Shown in pieces: positions 6,993 to 12,335 of a DNA stretch of 12,335 bases; the stretch's first letter is position 1; every line of letters begins with the position of its first letter. The translations under genes were made by a program, and so were the position numbers. Where the stretch lies: positions 1-12,335 of the forward strand of contig JAEYVN010000290.1 of NCBI GenBank assembly GCA_023431725.1. Reading direction: 5' to 3'. This DNA comes from Pseudomonadota bacterium. Its GTDB lineage: Bacteria > Pseudomonadota > Alphaproteobacteria > Rhizobiales > Xanthobacteraceae. The notes beneath the pieces were generated by a model. The model had not been told where the DNA came from and made no database searches. It worked only from the letters and a program-made list of their open reading frames with translations.

Positions 6993-7021
6993 TAAATTGG
7001 GAAACTGGGTTATCCAATTTA
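6993..7021. promoter_or_regulatory. Perfect 8-bp inverted repeat, candidate operator between operon and gntR
   Basis: TAAATTGG (6993-7000) is repeated exactly as CCAATTTA (7014-7021) with a 13-base spacer, so the arm centres are 21 bases apart, or two helical turns. It lies 39 bases upstream of the start of the hydroxylase operon and about 75 bases upstream of the proposed regulator start. This is the expected place for a repressor to control both directions. A loose leftward promoter, TTGCTT (7039-7044) and TAAATT (7017-7022) with 16-base spacing, would overlap the right arm, but both hexamers are weak. The best candidate binder is the neighbouring GntR-type protein. Confidence 0.45.
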
Positions 7022-7080
7022 GCCTACGACCTGCCGGAAGCAAGGCCTTTCTGCTAGCTAAATAGGTACAGTTCGTTTTC

Positions 7081-7085
7081 AGAGG
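7081..7085 (+). promoter_or_regulatory. Ribosome binding site supporting a CTG start of the GntR-type gene
   Basis: AGAGG lies nine bases before CTG at 7095, in the frame of the GntR-type protein. No ATG, GTG or TTG exists in that frame between the in-frame stop TAA (7059-7061) and the internal ATG at 7188. CTG 7095 is therefore the only start with a ribosome binding site that preserves the first helix of the DNA-binding domain. Confidence 0.5.
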
Positions 7086-7094
7086 CACTTCAAC

Positions 7095-7805
7095 CTGGAC
7101 AACGCAGAGCAAATAACACCGGTCCGCAGCGCACGGCTCTCTGAAGAGATCATCCGTCAGATCGCTCAATTAGTTGAAAGCGGTCAGATGAAGGTCAATG
7201 ACCGGTTTCCGAGCGAACGCACACTCGAAGAACGTTGGCAGGTCAGCCGACCGGTACTGCGCGAGGCGTTTCGCGCGCTTGAGATTCAGGGAATGATCGA
7301 AAGCCGACCGGGCGGCGGACGCTATCTCCGCGCGCCCCTTATCCCAGATCCGGTCCTCCATCGGCAGAGGCGGCTGGAAGCCAACAAGGAAAACCTGCTC
7401 CAGGTCTGGGATGCGCGTGAAAGCATCGAAACGAAATCCGCCGAACTTGCCGCGAGATTTGCAACGCCCGAACAGATCAAGGCGCTGGCGTCTCCACTCG
7501 AGCGGCTTGCCATGTTGCCGCCGGTGGAAGCCGCTTCCATCGATTTCAATCGCGAATTCCATCTCGTCATTGCGCGCGCCACGCGCAATCCGCTTATCGA
7601 GGAAATGGTGGTGCGTTTGGTCGCACGATCGAGCGAGATCGGCTTCAAGGAATTCCTCGACGTAGAGGATTTCGCCAATCTGATGCTGATCCATGAACCG
7701 ATCTACATGGCGATCTCCAGACGAGATCCGTCCGGGGCGCGGCAAGCCATGATCAATCATTTTGCCGAGCTACGTCGCCGCATCGGCGTTCCGGCACAAC
7801 TGTAA
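7095..7805 (+). CDS. FadR-type GntR transcriptional regulator, probably with a CTG start
   Basis: With a CTG start the product has 236 residues, normal for the FadR subfamily. The winged helix-turn-helix spans about residues 8-80: the first helix SARLSEEIIRQIAQLVESG (12-30), then FPSERTLEERWQVSRPVLREAF and the wing tip PGGGRYL. A C-terminal all-helical FCD ligand domain covers about 98-228. Its metal/ligand positions appear as Asn152 (NREFH, where Asp is also common), His156, His200 (HEPIYMAI) and His222 (NHFAELRRR). The internal ATG at 7188 would give 205 residues but delete the first DNA-binding helix, so a start there is unlikely to give a normal repressor. FadR-type proteins respond to organic acids and often repress a divergent catabolic operon, here the hydroxylase operon. 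A weakly expressed rare start codon would suit a low-abundance autoregulated repressor. Convergent with the exported Bug gene. Confidence 0.85.
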   Translation: MDNAEQITPVRSARLSEEIIRQIAQLVESGQMKVNDRFPSERTLEERWQVSRPVLREAFRALEIQGMIESRPGGGRYLRAPLIPDPVLHRQRRLEANKENLLQVWDARESIETKSAELAARFATPEQIKALASPLERLAMLPPVEAASIDFNREFHLVIARATRNPLIEEMVVRLVARSSEIGFKEFLDVEDFANLMLIHEPIYMAISRRDPSGARQAMINHFAELRRRIGVPAQL

Positions 7806-7808
7806 TGC

Positions 7809-7857
7809 CACACAAACCGCCACCAAGGCGCATGAAGCACCCGGCGGCGGTCGTGTG
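7809..7857. terminator. Possible bidirectional terminator hairpin
   Basis: In the 63-base gap between two convergent genes, CACAC (7809-7813) and ACCGCC (7816-7821) pair with GGCGGT (7846-7851) and GTGTG (7853-7857). The stem is interrupted by a small 2-by-1 internal loop and closes a 24-base loop. There is no T-tract. Position between two stop codons supports a shared terminator; the lack of a U-run weakens it. Confidence 0.35.
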
Positions 7858-7868
7858 CTCAGATTGGC

Positions 7869-8843
7869 CTATTGATTCTTGTTGGCCGACAGATCGCCAA
7901 GCACCTTCGTCCAGAGACTGATTTCGTCCGTGACGAACTTTCTGAAGTAAGGCACGCCACGCTGCTGTGGCGAAGCGACATCATACCCCAGTTCGGCAAA
8001 GCGTTTGACGACTTCCGGATCGTCCAGCGCGGTGTTTAGCGCCTGGCTCAGCTTGTCGATGACCGGTTGAGGCGTGCCTTTTGGCGCGGACAACCCGAAC
8101 CAAACACTCAGATTGAATGCAGGCAGCCCCGCCTCAGCCGACGTCGGCACCATTGGCAACATTGGCGAGCGTTTGTCGCTTGTTACCACATAGGCCTTCA
8201 GCGAACCCTTTTTGACGTGCTCGGCTACGTTGACGATCTGGTTGCAGCCAAAATCGACATTGCCCGCGAGCAGGTCCATTGTCGCTTGCGGCGTGCCGCG
8301 ATAGGAGGCAACGGTTGGATCAACCTTGGCAAGCGAGTGGAAAACCGCACAAGCCAGATTCGAGACCGACCCCACACCGGCATCAGCCTCGGTCACCTTT
8401 TTCTCATTCGCGCGGAGATAGGCGATAAATTCCTGTAAATTGTTGGATGGAATGCCCTTCTTGGCAACGATCACCATCGGCGACAGATTGATCAGCCCGA
8501 CGTGATCGAAATCCGTCTGCTTGTAGGGCAATGCCTTGTGCAGAAATTCGGCCGCAGCATGTGTGCCGGAGCCAGAGACACCCAGCGTGTAGCCATCGGG
8601 CGCGGCTTTGGCGACACGGCTCGAACCGATTGTGCCACCGGCGCCGGTTACGTTTTCGATCACGATCTGCTGGCCAAGTGCCTTCGACATCGGCCCTGCG
8701 ATAAGCCGCGCCGCCGTATCCGACGGACCGCCAGCGGGGAATGGCGATATAAGAGTAATAAAACGGTTCGGATAATCTTGGGCTTGCACAGCGGACGCAC
8801 CGAGCAGGCACAATGAGGCAAGCAAAAACGTCAATCTCTTCAA
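7869..8843 (-). CDS. Exported Bug/TctC-family substrate-binding protein
   Basis: The 324-residue protein is a classical periplasmic receptor of the Bug/tripartite tricarboxylate transporter family. It begins with a Sec signal peptide: basic KR, a hydrophobic core LTFLLASLCLLGASA, and probable cleavage after VQA at residue 21. The mature start is QDYPNRFITLISPFPAGGPSDTAAR, with the first ligand loop PFPAGGPSD at 34-42. A second conserved loop is at 155-164 (AGVGSVSNLA). I chose TTG at 8843 because GGGAGGA (8851-8857) precedes it by seven bases and the signal peptide then starts normally. A GTG at 8885 would add 14 non-signal residues. Family members bind carboxylates, aromatic acids or amides with high affinity and work with TctA/TctB permeases, which are absent here. 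Many Bug genes are orphan like this one. It converges on the GntR-type gene and probably serves the adjacent catabolic island. The ligand is not predictable. Confidence 0.92.
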   Translation of the reverse strand: MKRLTFLLASLCLLGASAVQAQDYPNRFITLISPFPAGGPSDTAARLIAGPMSKALGQQIVIENVTGAGGTIGSSRVAKAAPDGYTLGVSGSGTHAAAEFLHKALPYKQTDFDHVGLINLSPMVIVAKKGIPSNNLQEFIAYLRANEKKVTEADAGVGSVSNLACAVFHSLAKVDPTVASYRGTPQATMDLLAGNVDFGCNQIVNVAEHVKKGSLKAYVVTSDKRSPMLPMVPTSAEAGLPAFNLSVWFGLSAPKGTPQPVIDKLSQALNTALDDPEVVKRFAELGYDVASPQQRGVPYFRKFVTDEISLWTKVLGDLSANKNQ

Positions 8844-8850
8844 AAACGTA

Positions 8851-8857
8851 TCCTCCC
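8851..8857 (-). promoter_or_regulatory. Strong ribosome binding site fixing the TTG start of the Bug gene
   Basis: On the minus strand GGGAGGA lies seven bases before TTG at 8843. It is the strongest Shine-Dalgarno sequence I see in the window and decides for TTG over the upstream GTG at 8885. Confidence 0.75.
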
Positions 8858-8900
8858 AATTAAGCTGGCCTTGTTTACCGGCCACTCATTAGCAGCTTTG

Positions 8901-8921
8901 GCGAATTTCCACGAAAATCGC
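8901..8921. promoter_or_regulatory. 21-bp near-perfect dyad upstream of the Bug gene
   Basis: GCGAATTTC (8901-8909) and GAAAATCGC (8913-8921) are inverted repeats around the centre CAC, with eight of nine base pairs matching. It lies 57 bases upstream of the TTG start of the Bug gene, a normal operator distance. It may bind one of the two regulators encoded here, but it does not resemble the TAAATTGG dyad at 6993-7021, so GntR control of both sites is not supported by the sequences. Confidence 0.4.
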
Positions 8922-9463
8922 AAGGCCCATCCCTGAAATACAACTGTTCACTCAAGCGCATGCATTCCGTTAGCAGAAGCCTTAGGCTCATTGCGCAATC
9001 GAACCTTCAACGATCTGAAGCTGCAACGCTCGTTTTACGAAAGGCAAAAACGGCGCGATGCAATTGCCTCGTTTCTGGCCCATTCATTGGTCGGCATAAG
9101 ATCCAAATCCAGCTGATAGTTTCGGAGTAAAAATCAATCGACGGCTGCCGGCCGCGTGTGTCATCGCGATGGGATGTGAGCCGCAAGCTCGAAATTGCGC
9201 GACCATCTCACCAAAGATTGCGGGTACTCGCGCCCGAAGCACGGCGTACACGACCATGCGGCTAACACAGCTCACATGTCTCTCTGCGAAGCATCTGCTG
9301 TATTCGGGCTCGACTCGCGGATTTCATTCGGAACGTCGGTAGCGACAGCGACGAAGCTGACGTCACCAGCGCCAGGGCATTGCGCCTTGCGTCCCTTGTT
9401 GCCGGGGCCCTCGAAATTCACCCAATGCGGTGGGTCGCTCGCTGCGATTGTCCTGCGCGGCGA

Positions 9464-10792
9464 TCACTGCTGCGGTGCGCCCTTCGGCAAGACGAAAATC
9501 TGGCCCGGATAAATCAGGTCGGGATCGCGGATCTGATTACGGTTGGCGCCATAGATCACCGTATAGCGCTCGCCGCGTCCATAGGATGCCTGGCTGATAC
9601 GCCAGAGATTGTCGCCACGGACGACCACCTTGGTGTCAACGCTCGGCACAACGACGACGTTGCGTTGATCGGTCGAACCGGTTGCGGCCGCTTCGGCCTT
9701 AGGAGCGGCTTCACTCGTCTGTGCGACATCGCCCGTTGCAGATGATGGCGATGCCACCGGCCCCGCCGATGCGGTCACCGTTTCAGGTAGCGCGGTTGGA
9801 GCCCGGGCCTCCTGTTCCGCCGCAAGTTGTGCTGCAGGCACAGCAGCCTGTGCCGCTGCGGGGACCGGAGCGGATGGCTTCGCGTCTGGAGGCACAACGG
9901 ACCGGGATGCCACTACTGTCGCGGGCACATTGAAAGGCACCTCGGCACGGGACAACACGTTGCCCGACGGACCGACGCGATCAAGCCTCACGCGATAGTC
10001 GCCAGCTTTCACACCACTGCGGATCGAAAACACGACGCGCCCGTCCGACGATGCCGTACCAACGGCAATGAAGGCGTCATTCAGATAAAGTCGCACGATC
10101 GAGCCTGGCGCGGCTCCGCCTGACACATAGAGTTTGCCGCCCTCTTCCGCTTCCACGGCATCGACGCGGATGGCGCCCGCCGCTTCCGGATCGGGTTTCG
10201 ACAGGACGACTGCCGGCCTCTCAGGCGCCACCAGCGCGACGACTGGTTTCTCCTGCTTCGCAGCGCTCAAACTCACCGCGACCGCATCCTTCGACATCAG
10301 CGCCTTGCCGTTACCGTCGACAACACGCAACGTCAGGTCGTAGCTGCCCGGTGGCAAAGGCTGGGGAACGAACACAAAAGCACCCGATGAATCCGCGATG
10401 GTCCGATCATGGACAACGCCGCCGCGAAGAAGCTCCACCGAGGCGCCCGAGGCCGCGCGACCAGCGATAACCGCCTCACCATTTGGCTCGATGCGGGCAA
10501 TGTCGAATGCAGGGACTAACGGGTCGGCACTTTGACGCGGCGGAGAGGTCAGCTGCTCACCCAGCCCCTTGAGGGTTTCCGTCGCCGACGCGACGGCTGA
10601 CGGCGCAGATTTCTCGGGAGCCGGTACCGGTGCGCGCTGATCAATAGCAACCGCTGGCTTCTCGCGGCTGGCTACGGCGCGCAGTTTCTCTGGATATCCC
10701 GCAGCAATGAGCCACCACACGAGAGCAGCAACACACAAGAACATCGCGGCCAGCAGAGCGACAGTTGCCCGCATTGTAAACGCCTGCTTCAT
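9464..10792 (-). CDS. Membrane-anchored LysM peptidoglycan-binding protein with Ig-like domains
   Basis: The 442-residue protein has a single N-terminal membrane segment (about 10-31), a Pro/Ala-rich spacer to about 90, and two beta-sandwich regions that look like bacterial Ig-like domains (about 96-178 and 206-290; GSYDLTLRVVDGNG and GDYRVRLDRVGPSG are matching late strands). A second Ala/Pro-rich linker runs from 291 to 380, and a C-terminal LysM domain (389-437) has the typical pattern VVRGDNLWRISQASYG ... YGANRNQIRDPDLIYPGQIFVLP. The protein should be held in the inner membrane with the LysM domain reaching peptidoglycan in the periplasm, as a structural or cell-wall adaptor. No catalytic domain is visible. 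ATG 10792 follows GGGAG by eight bases. Proteins of this build are common in Hyphomicrobiales. It is transcribed alone, away from the acyl-CoA dehydrogenase, and has no visible link to the catabolic genes. Confidence 0.88.
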   Translation of the reverse strand: MKQAFTMRATVALLAAMFLCVAALVWWLIAAGYPEKLRAVASREKPAVAIDQRAPVPAPEKSAPSAVASATETLKGLGEQLTSPPRQSADPLVPAFDIARIEPNGEAVIAGRAASGASVELLRGGVVHDRTIADSSGAFVFVPQPLPPGSYDLTLRVVDGNGKALMSKDAVAVSLSAAKQEKPVVALVAPERPAVVLSKPDPEAAGAIRVDAVEAEEGGKLYVSGGAAPGSIVRLYLNDAFIAVGTASSDGRVVFSIRSGVKAGDYRVRLDRVGPSGNVLSRAEVPFNVPATVVASRSVVPPDAKPSAPVPAAAQAAVPAAQLAAEQEARAPTALPETVTASAGPVASPSSATGDVAQTSEAAPKAEAAATGSTDQRNVVVVPSVDTKVVVRGDNLWRISQASYGRGERYTVIYGANRNQIRDPDLIYPGQIFVLPKGAPQQ

Positions 10793-10830
10793 CGCAACAA
10801 CTCCCGCCCCACCCTCGATATGGCTTAGAT

Positions 10831-10859
10831 TTTTTAGACTATTCTCGTGGCCTTGTGAA
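10831..10859 (-). promoter_or_regulatory. Putative sigma70-type promoter of the LysM gene
   Basis: On the minus strand TTCACA (10854-10859, five of six consensus positions) is separated by 17 bases from TAAAAA (10831-10836, four of six). Predicted transcription would start near 10823, giving a leader of about 30 bases before ATG 10792. Confidence 0.45.
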
Positions 10860-11085
10860 CCGAACCTGCGACAGCGCGACCACTCGCCGAAATGTCACTT
10901 TTGGCGGCGCATTCCTCATCAAAATGCTCGGACAAATTGCACCGATTGCGGATCGATCTTCGCTCGATTGCGCCATCGACCAAGGACCTCGAAAACTGCG
11001 ATATCGCGAAAGTCCCGCAATCGAAGCTTCCGCTGGCGCGCGTCCCATCGGATTGCGTCGCACCGCAAATAATTGTGCTCAACTC

Positions 11086-11144
11086 AACTATTCAGCAAAA
11101 GCAGCCGTTTCAGCCCAAAAATAATGCTTGAATTCTGAATAGTT
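11086..11144. repeat. 10-bp perfect inverted repeat flanking the acyl-CoA dehydrogenase promoter
   Basis: AACTATTCAG (11086-11095) is repeated exactly as CTGAATAGTT (11135-11144) with a 39-base spacer. The right arm falls between the candidate -35 and -10 elements of the acyl-CoA dehydrogenase gene. The layout suits a repressor binding two half-sites or a looped complex, though a single long-loop hairpin is also possible. Confidence 0.45.
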
Positions 11145-11156
11145 AAATTATGAAAT
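11128..11156 (+). promoter_or_regulatory. Putative promoter of the acyl-CoA dehydrogenase gene
   Basis: TTGAAT (11128-11133, four of six consensus positions) is followed after 15-17 bases by TATGAA/TGAAAT (11149-11156). The -10 register is ambiguous and the local sequence is AT-rich. The predicted start near 11163 would leave a leader of about 25 bases to ATG 11188. Confidence 0.35.
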
Positions 11157-11187
11157 AATTGCCGATCCATATTTTCCGGCGAGCGGC

Positions 11188-12335
11188 ATGCTGACAGAAT
11201 TCCAGCGCACGGTTTTTGCAGAAGAACACGAAGCCTTCCGGCGGACCGTTCGAGATTTCCTCGAAGGCGAGGTCGTCCCCCATTATTCCCAATGGGAAGA
11301 AGACGGACGCACACCGGCCGAAATCTGGCGTCGAGCCGGCGATGTCGGGCTTCTGGGAACCAGCATTTCTGAGGACTACGGCGGCGCGGGCGGCGATTTT
11401 CGCTTCGATGCCATCGTGCTTGAAGAACTCGGCCGGCTTAATCTCGCTGCACCTGCCTGGGACATGCACGCCTATATTGTCGCGCCGTTCCTCACCCATT
11501 TCGGCACGGAAGCACAAAAGCAATTTTGGCTGCCAAAGATGGTTGCAGGTGAAGCGATTTCCGCGATTGGCCTGACAGAGCCGAATTCCGGCAGCGACCT
11601 TGCCGGCATCCGCACCAATGCTGTTCGCGACGGCAATGGCTATCGGATCAACGGCGCCAAGACCTTCATCACCAACGGCATCATCGCCGACCTCGTCCTG
11701 CTTGCCGTCAAGACCGCTCCCGATCTTGGCGCCAAAGGCATTTCCCTTTTCCTTATCGACACGAAAACCCCGGGCTTCCGGCGCGGACGCAAGCTGAAGA
11801 AAGTCGGCAATCACGCGCAGGACACCGCCGAGCTGTTCTTCGACGATATGCACGTCCCGGCCGAGGCGCTTCTCGGCGAGGTCGAAAACCAGGGCTGGAC
11901 GCAATTGATGCATGGCCTCGCGCAGGAGCGCATGGTGGTTGCCGTGCGTTCGATGGCCATGGCGCGCGCTGCATTCGAGACAACGCTCGAGCATGTGCGC
12001 AACCGTCGCGCCTGGGGCAAGCCGATCGTCGATTTCCAGAACACCCGCTTCAAGCTTGCGGAAATGGAAACCGACATCGACGTCGGCCAGCCCTTTGTCG
12101 ACCTGTGCATCGGCAACCTTGCAGACGGAACGCTCTCGCCTGAGATGGCCGCCAAGGCCAAGCTCTGGACCACCGAGCTCGCCGATCGCGTGCTCGACGA
12201 ATGCGTCCAGCTGCATGGCGGATACGGATACATGTGGGAATATCCCGTCGCCCGCGCCTGGGCCGATGCGCGCGTTCACCGGATTTATGCCGGCACCAAC
12301 GAGGTGATGAAACACATCATCAGCCGCAACTATCT
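11188..12335 (+). CDS. Acyl-CoA dehydrogenase, 3' end cut by window
   Basis: The 382 residues visible here are almost the full usual length (about 380-390). The protein is an FAD-dependent acyl-CoA dehydrogenase that forms a 2,3-double bond in an acyl-CoA and passes electrons to ETF in the cytoplasm. The N-terminal helical domain, middle beta domain with the signature AIGLTEPNSGSDLAG (126-140) and C-terminal helical domain with QLHGGYGYMWEYPVAR (341-356) are all present. Glu247 in LAQERM sits where long-chain and isovaleryl-CoA dehydrogenases have their catalytic base. The place used by medium- and short-chain enzymes is Ala368 in IYAGTNE. This points to the LCAD/IVD-like branch with long, branched or dicarboxylic substrates, but chain length is not proven. 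The ribosome binding site before ATG 11188 is weak (GGCGAG). It is divergent from the LysM gene, and any downstream partners are outside the window. Confidence 0.93.
   Translation, partial: MLTEFQRTVFAEEHEAFRRTVRDFLEGEVVPHYSQWEEDGRTPAEIWRRAGDVGLLGTSISEDYGGAGGDFRFDAIVLEELGRLNLAAPAWDMHAYIVAPFLTHFGTEAQKQFWLPKMVAGEAISAIGLTEPNSGSDLAGIRTNAVRDGNGYRINGAKTFITNGIIADLVLLAVKTAPDLGAKGISLFLIDTKTPGFRRGRKLKKVGNHAQDTAELFFDDMHVPAEALLGEVENQGWTQLMHGLAQERMVVAVRSMAMARAAFETTLEHVRNRRAWGKPIVDFQNTRFKLAEMETDIDVGQPFVDLCIGNLADGTLSPEMAAKAKLWTTELADRVLDECVQLHGGYGYMWEYPVARAWADARVHRIYAGTNEVMKHIISRNY

Larger units (their letters stand above)
8844..9463. other. 620-base intergenic region, no gene supported
   Basis: This stretch lies upstream of the exported Bug gene and downstream of the LysM gene, both on the minus strand. 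Small open frames (9084-9275 minus, 9195-9512 plus) have no recognisable motif and are probably chance. Support exists only for a near-palindrome at 8901-8921 and the Bug ribosome binding site at 8851-8857. Short perfect palindromes occur at 8990-8999 (ATTGCGCAAT) and 9060-9067 (GCAATTGC). The frame of the LysM gene stays open for 63 codons past its stop, down to 9272. I see no clear intrinsic terminator for the LysM gene and no clear sigma70 promoter for the Bug gene. Confidence 0.5.
10793..11187. other. Divergent intergenic region between the LysM and acyl-CoA dehydrogenase genes
   Basis: These 395 bases hold no gene I can support. The part nearest the LysM gene carries a promoter-like pair (10831-10859 minus). 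The middle is rich in the octamer CGATTGCG: exact copies at 10943-10950 and 10965-10972, an inverted copy at 11016-11023 and a 7/8 copy at 11050-11057. The part nearest the dehydrogenase is markedly AT-rich and holds a 10-bp inverted repeat and a promoter-like pair (11128-11156). Overlapping short frames on both strands (10834-11131) look like chance. Confidence 0.5.

Noticed and set aside
6952..7017. TTG at 7017 as start of the small hydroxylase subunit
   Set aside because: It adds 21 residues not typical of the family and lies within the strong dyad. ATG 6954 gives the usual N-terminus.
8841..8885. GTG at 8885 as start of the exported Bug protein
   Set aside because: It would add 14 residues before the signal peptide. 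TTG 8843 has GGGAGGA at ideal spacing and gives a normal signal peptide.
9031..9052. CGTTTT/AAAACG inverted repeat as a LysM terminator
   Set aside because: Only six base pairs, mostly A-T, with a ten-base loop and more than 400 bases beyond the stop. Too weak to call.
9084..9512. Small open frames on both strands in the gap before the LysM gene
   Set aside because: No motif, no ribosome binding site, and no continuity with a known family that would mark a decayed gene.
11143..12315. Minus-strand open frame of 390 codons opposite the acyl-CoA dehydrogenase
   Set aside because: The plus-strand frame encodes an unmistakable acyl-CoA dehydrogenase with its signature motifs. The antisense frame has no recognisable motif and is a codon-bias shadow.

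Overview
The window looks like a chromosomal segment of an alphaproteobacterium, most likely of the Hyphomicrobiales (Bradyrhizobium/Afipia-like). This rests on GC-rich coding DNA, the gene types (Bug/TctC-type binding proteins, a two-subunit molybdenum hydroxylase, IclR and FadR-type regulators) and a membrane-anchored LysM protein. It is an inference from gene content, not from a marker gene. I see no rRNA, tRNA, CRISPR array, insertion sequence or phage gene.

Layout. (1) Positions 1-303 are a regulatory region holding a strong leftward sigma70-like promoter and small dyads, followed by an IclR-family regulator gene (304-1095, +). (2) A 333-base convergent gap follows. (3) A five-gene leftward operon runs from 6954 down to 1429. 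Its order of transcription is the small [2Fe-2S] subunit and the large molybdopterin subunit of a xanthine-dehydrogenase/IorAB-type hydroxylase (overlapping by ATGA), two tandem Bug/TctC-like proteins that lack signal peptides, and a D-2-hydroxyacid dehydrogenase. (4) A FadR-type GntR regulator (about 7095-7805, +) is divergent from the operon. A perfect 8-bp dyad lies between them. The regulator has no ATG/GTG/TTG early enough for a full DNA-binding domain, and a CTG start is proposed. (5) A classical exported Bug protein (7869-8843, -) converges on the regulator. (6) After about 620 bases without a supportable gene comes a membrane-anchored LysM protein (9464-10792, -). (7) Divergent from it is an acyl-CoA dehydrogenase (11188 onward, +), cut by the window end only a few residues before its expected C-terminus.

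How the parts may work together (inference). Genes 1429-8843 look like a small catabolic island. The exported Bug protein would capture a carboxylated or aromatic compound. The molybdenum hydroxylase would add oxygen from water to an N-heterocycle, aldehyde or similar substrate. The D-2-hydroxyacid dehydrogenase would handle a 2-oxo/2-hydroxyacid. The GntR and possibly the IclR protein would sense an acid intermediate. The most unusual element is the pair of leaderless Bug-fold proteins locked in the operon with a cytoplasmic hydroxylase: with no export signal they cannot be ordinary periplasmic receptors. No TctA/TctB permease, no FAD or cytochrome subunit and no cofactor-maturation gene lies in the window, so the transport partner and electron acceptor must be elsewhere. 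The LysM and acyl-CoA dehydrogenase genes look like unrelated flanking functions.
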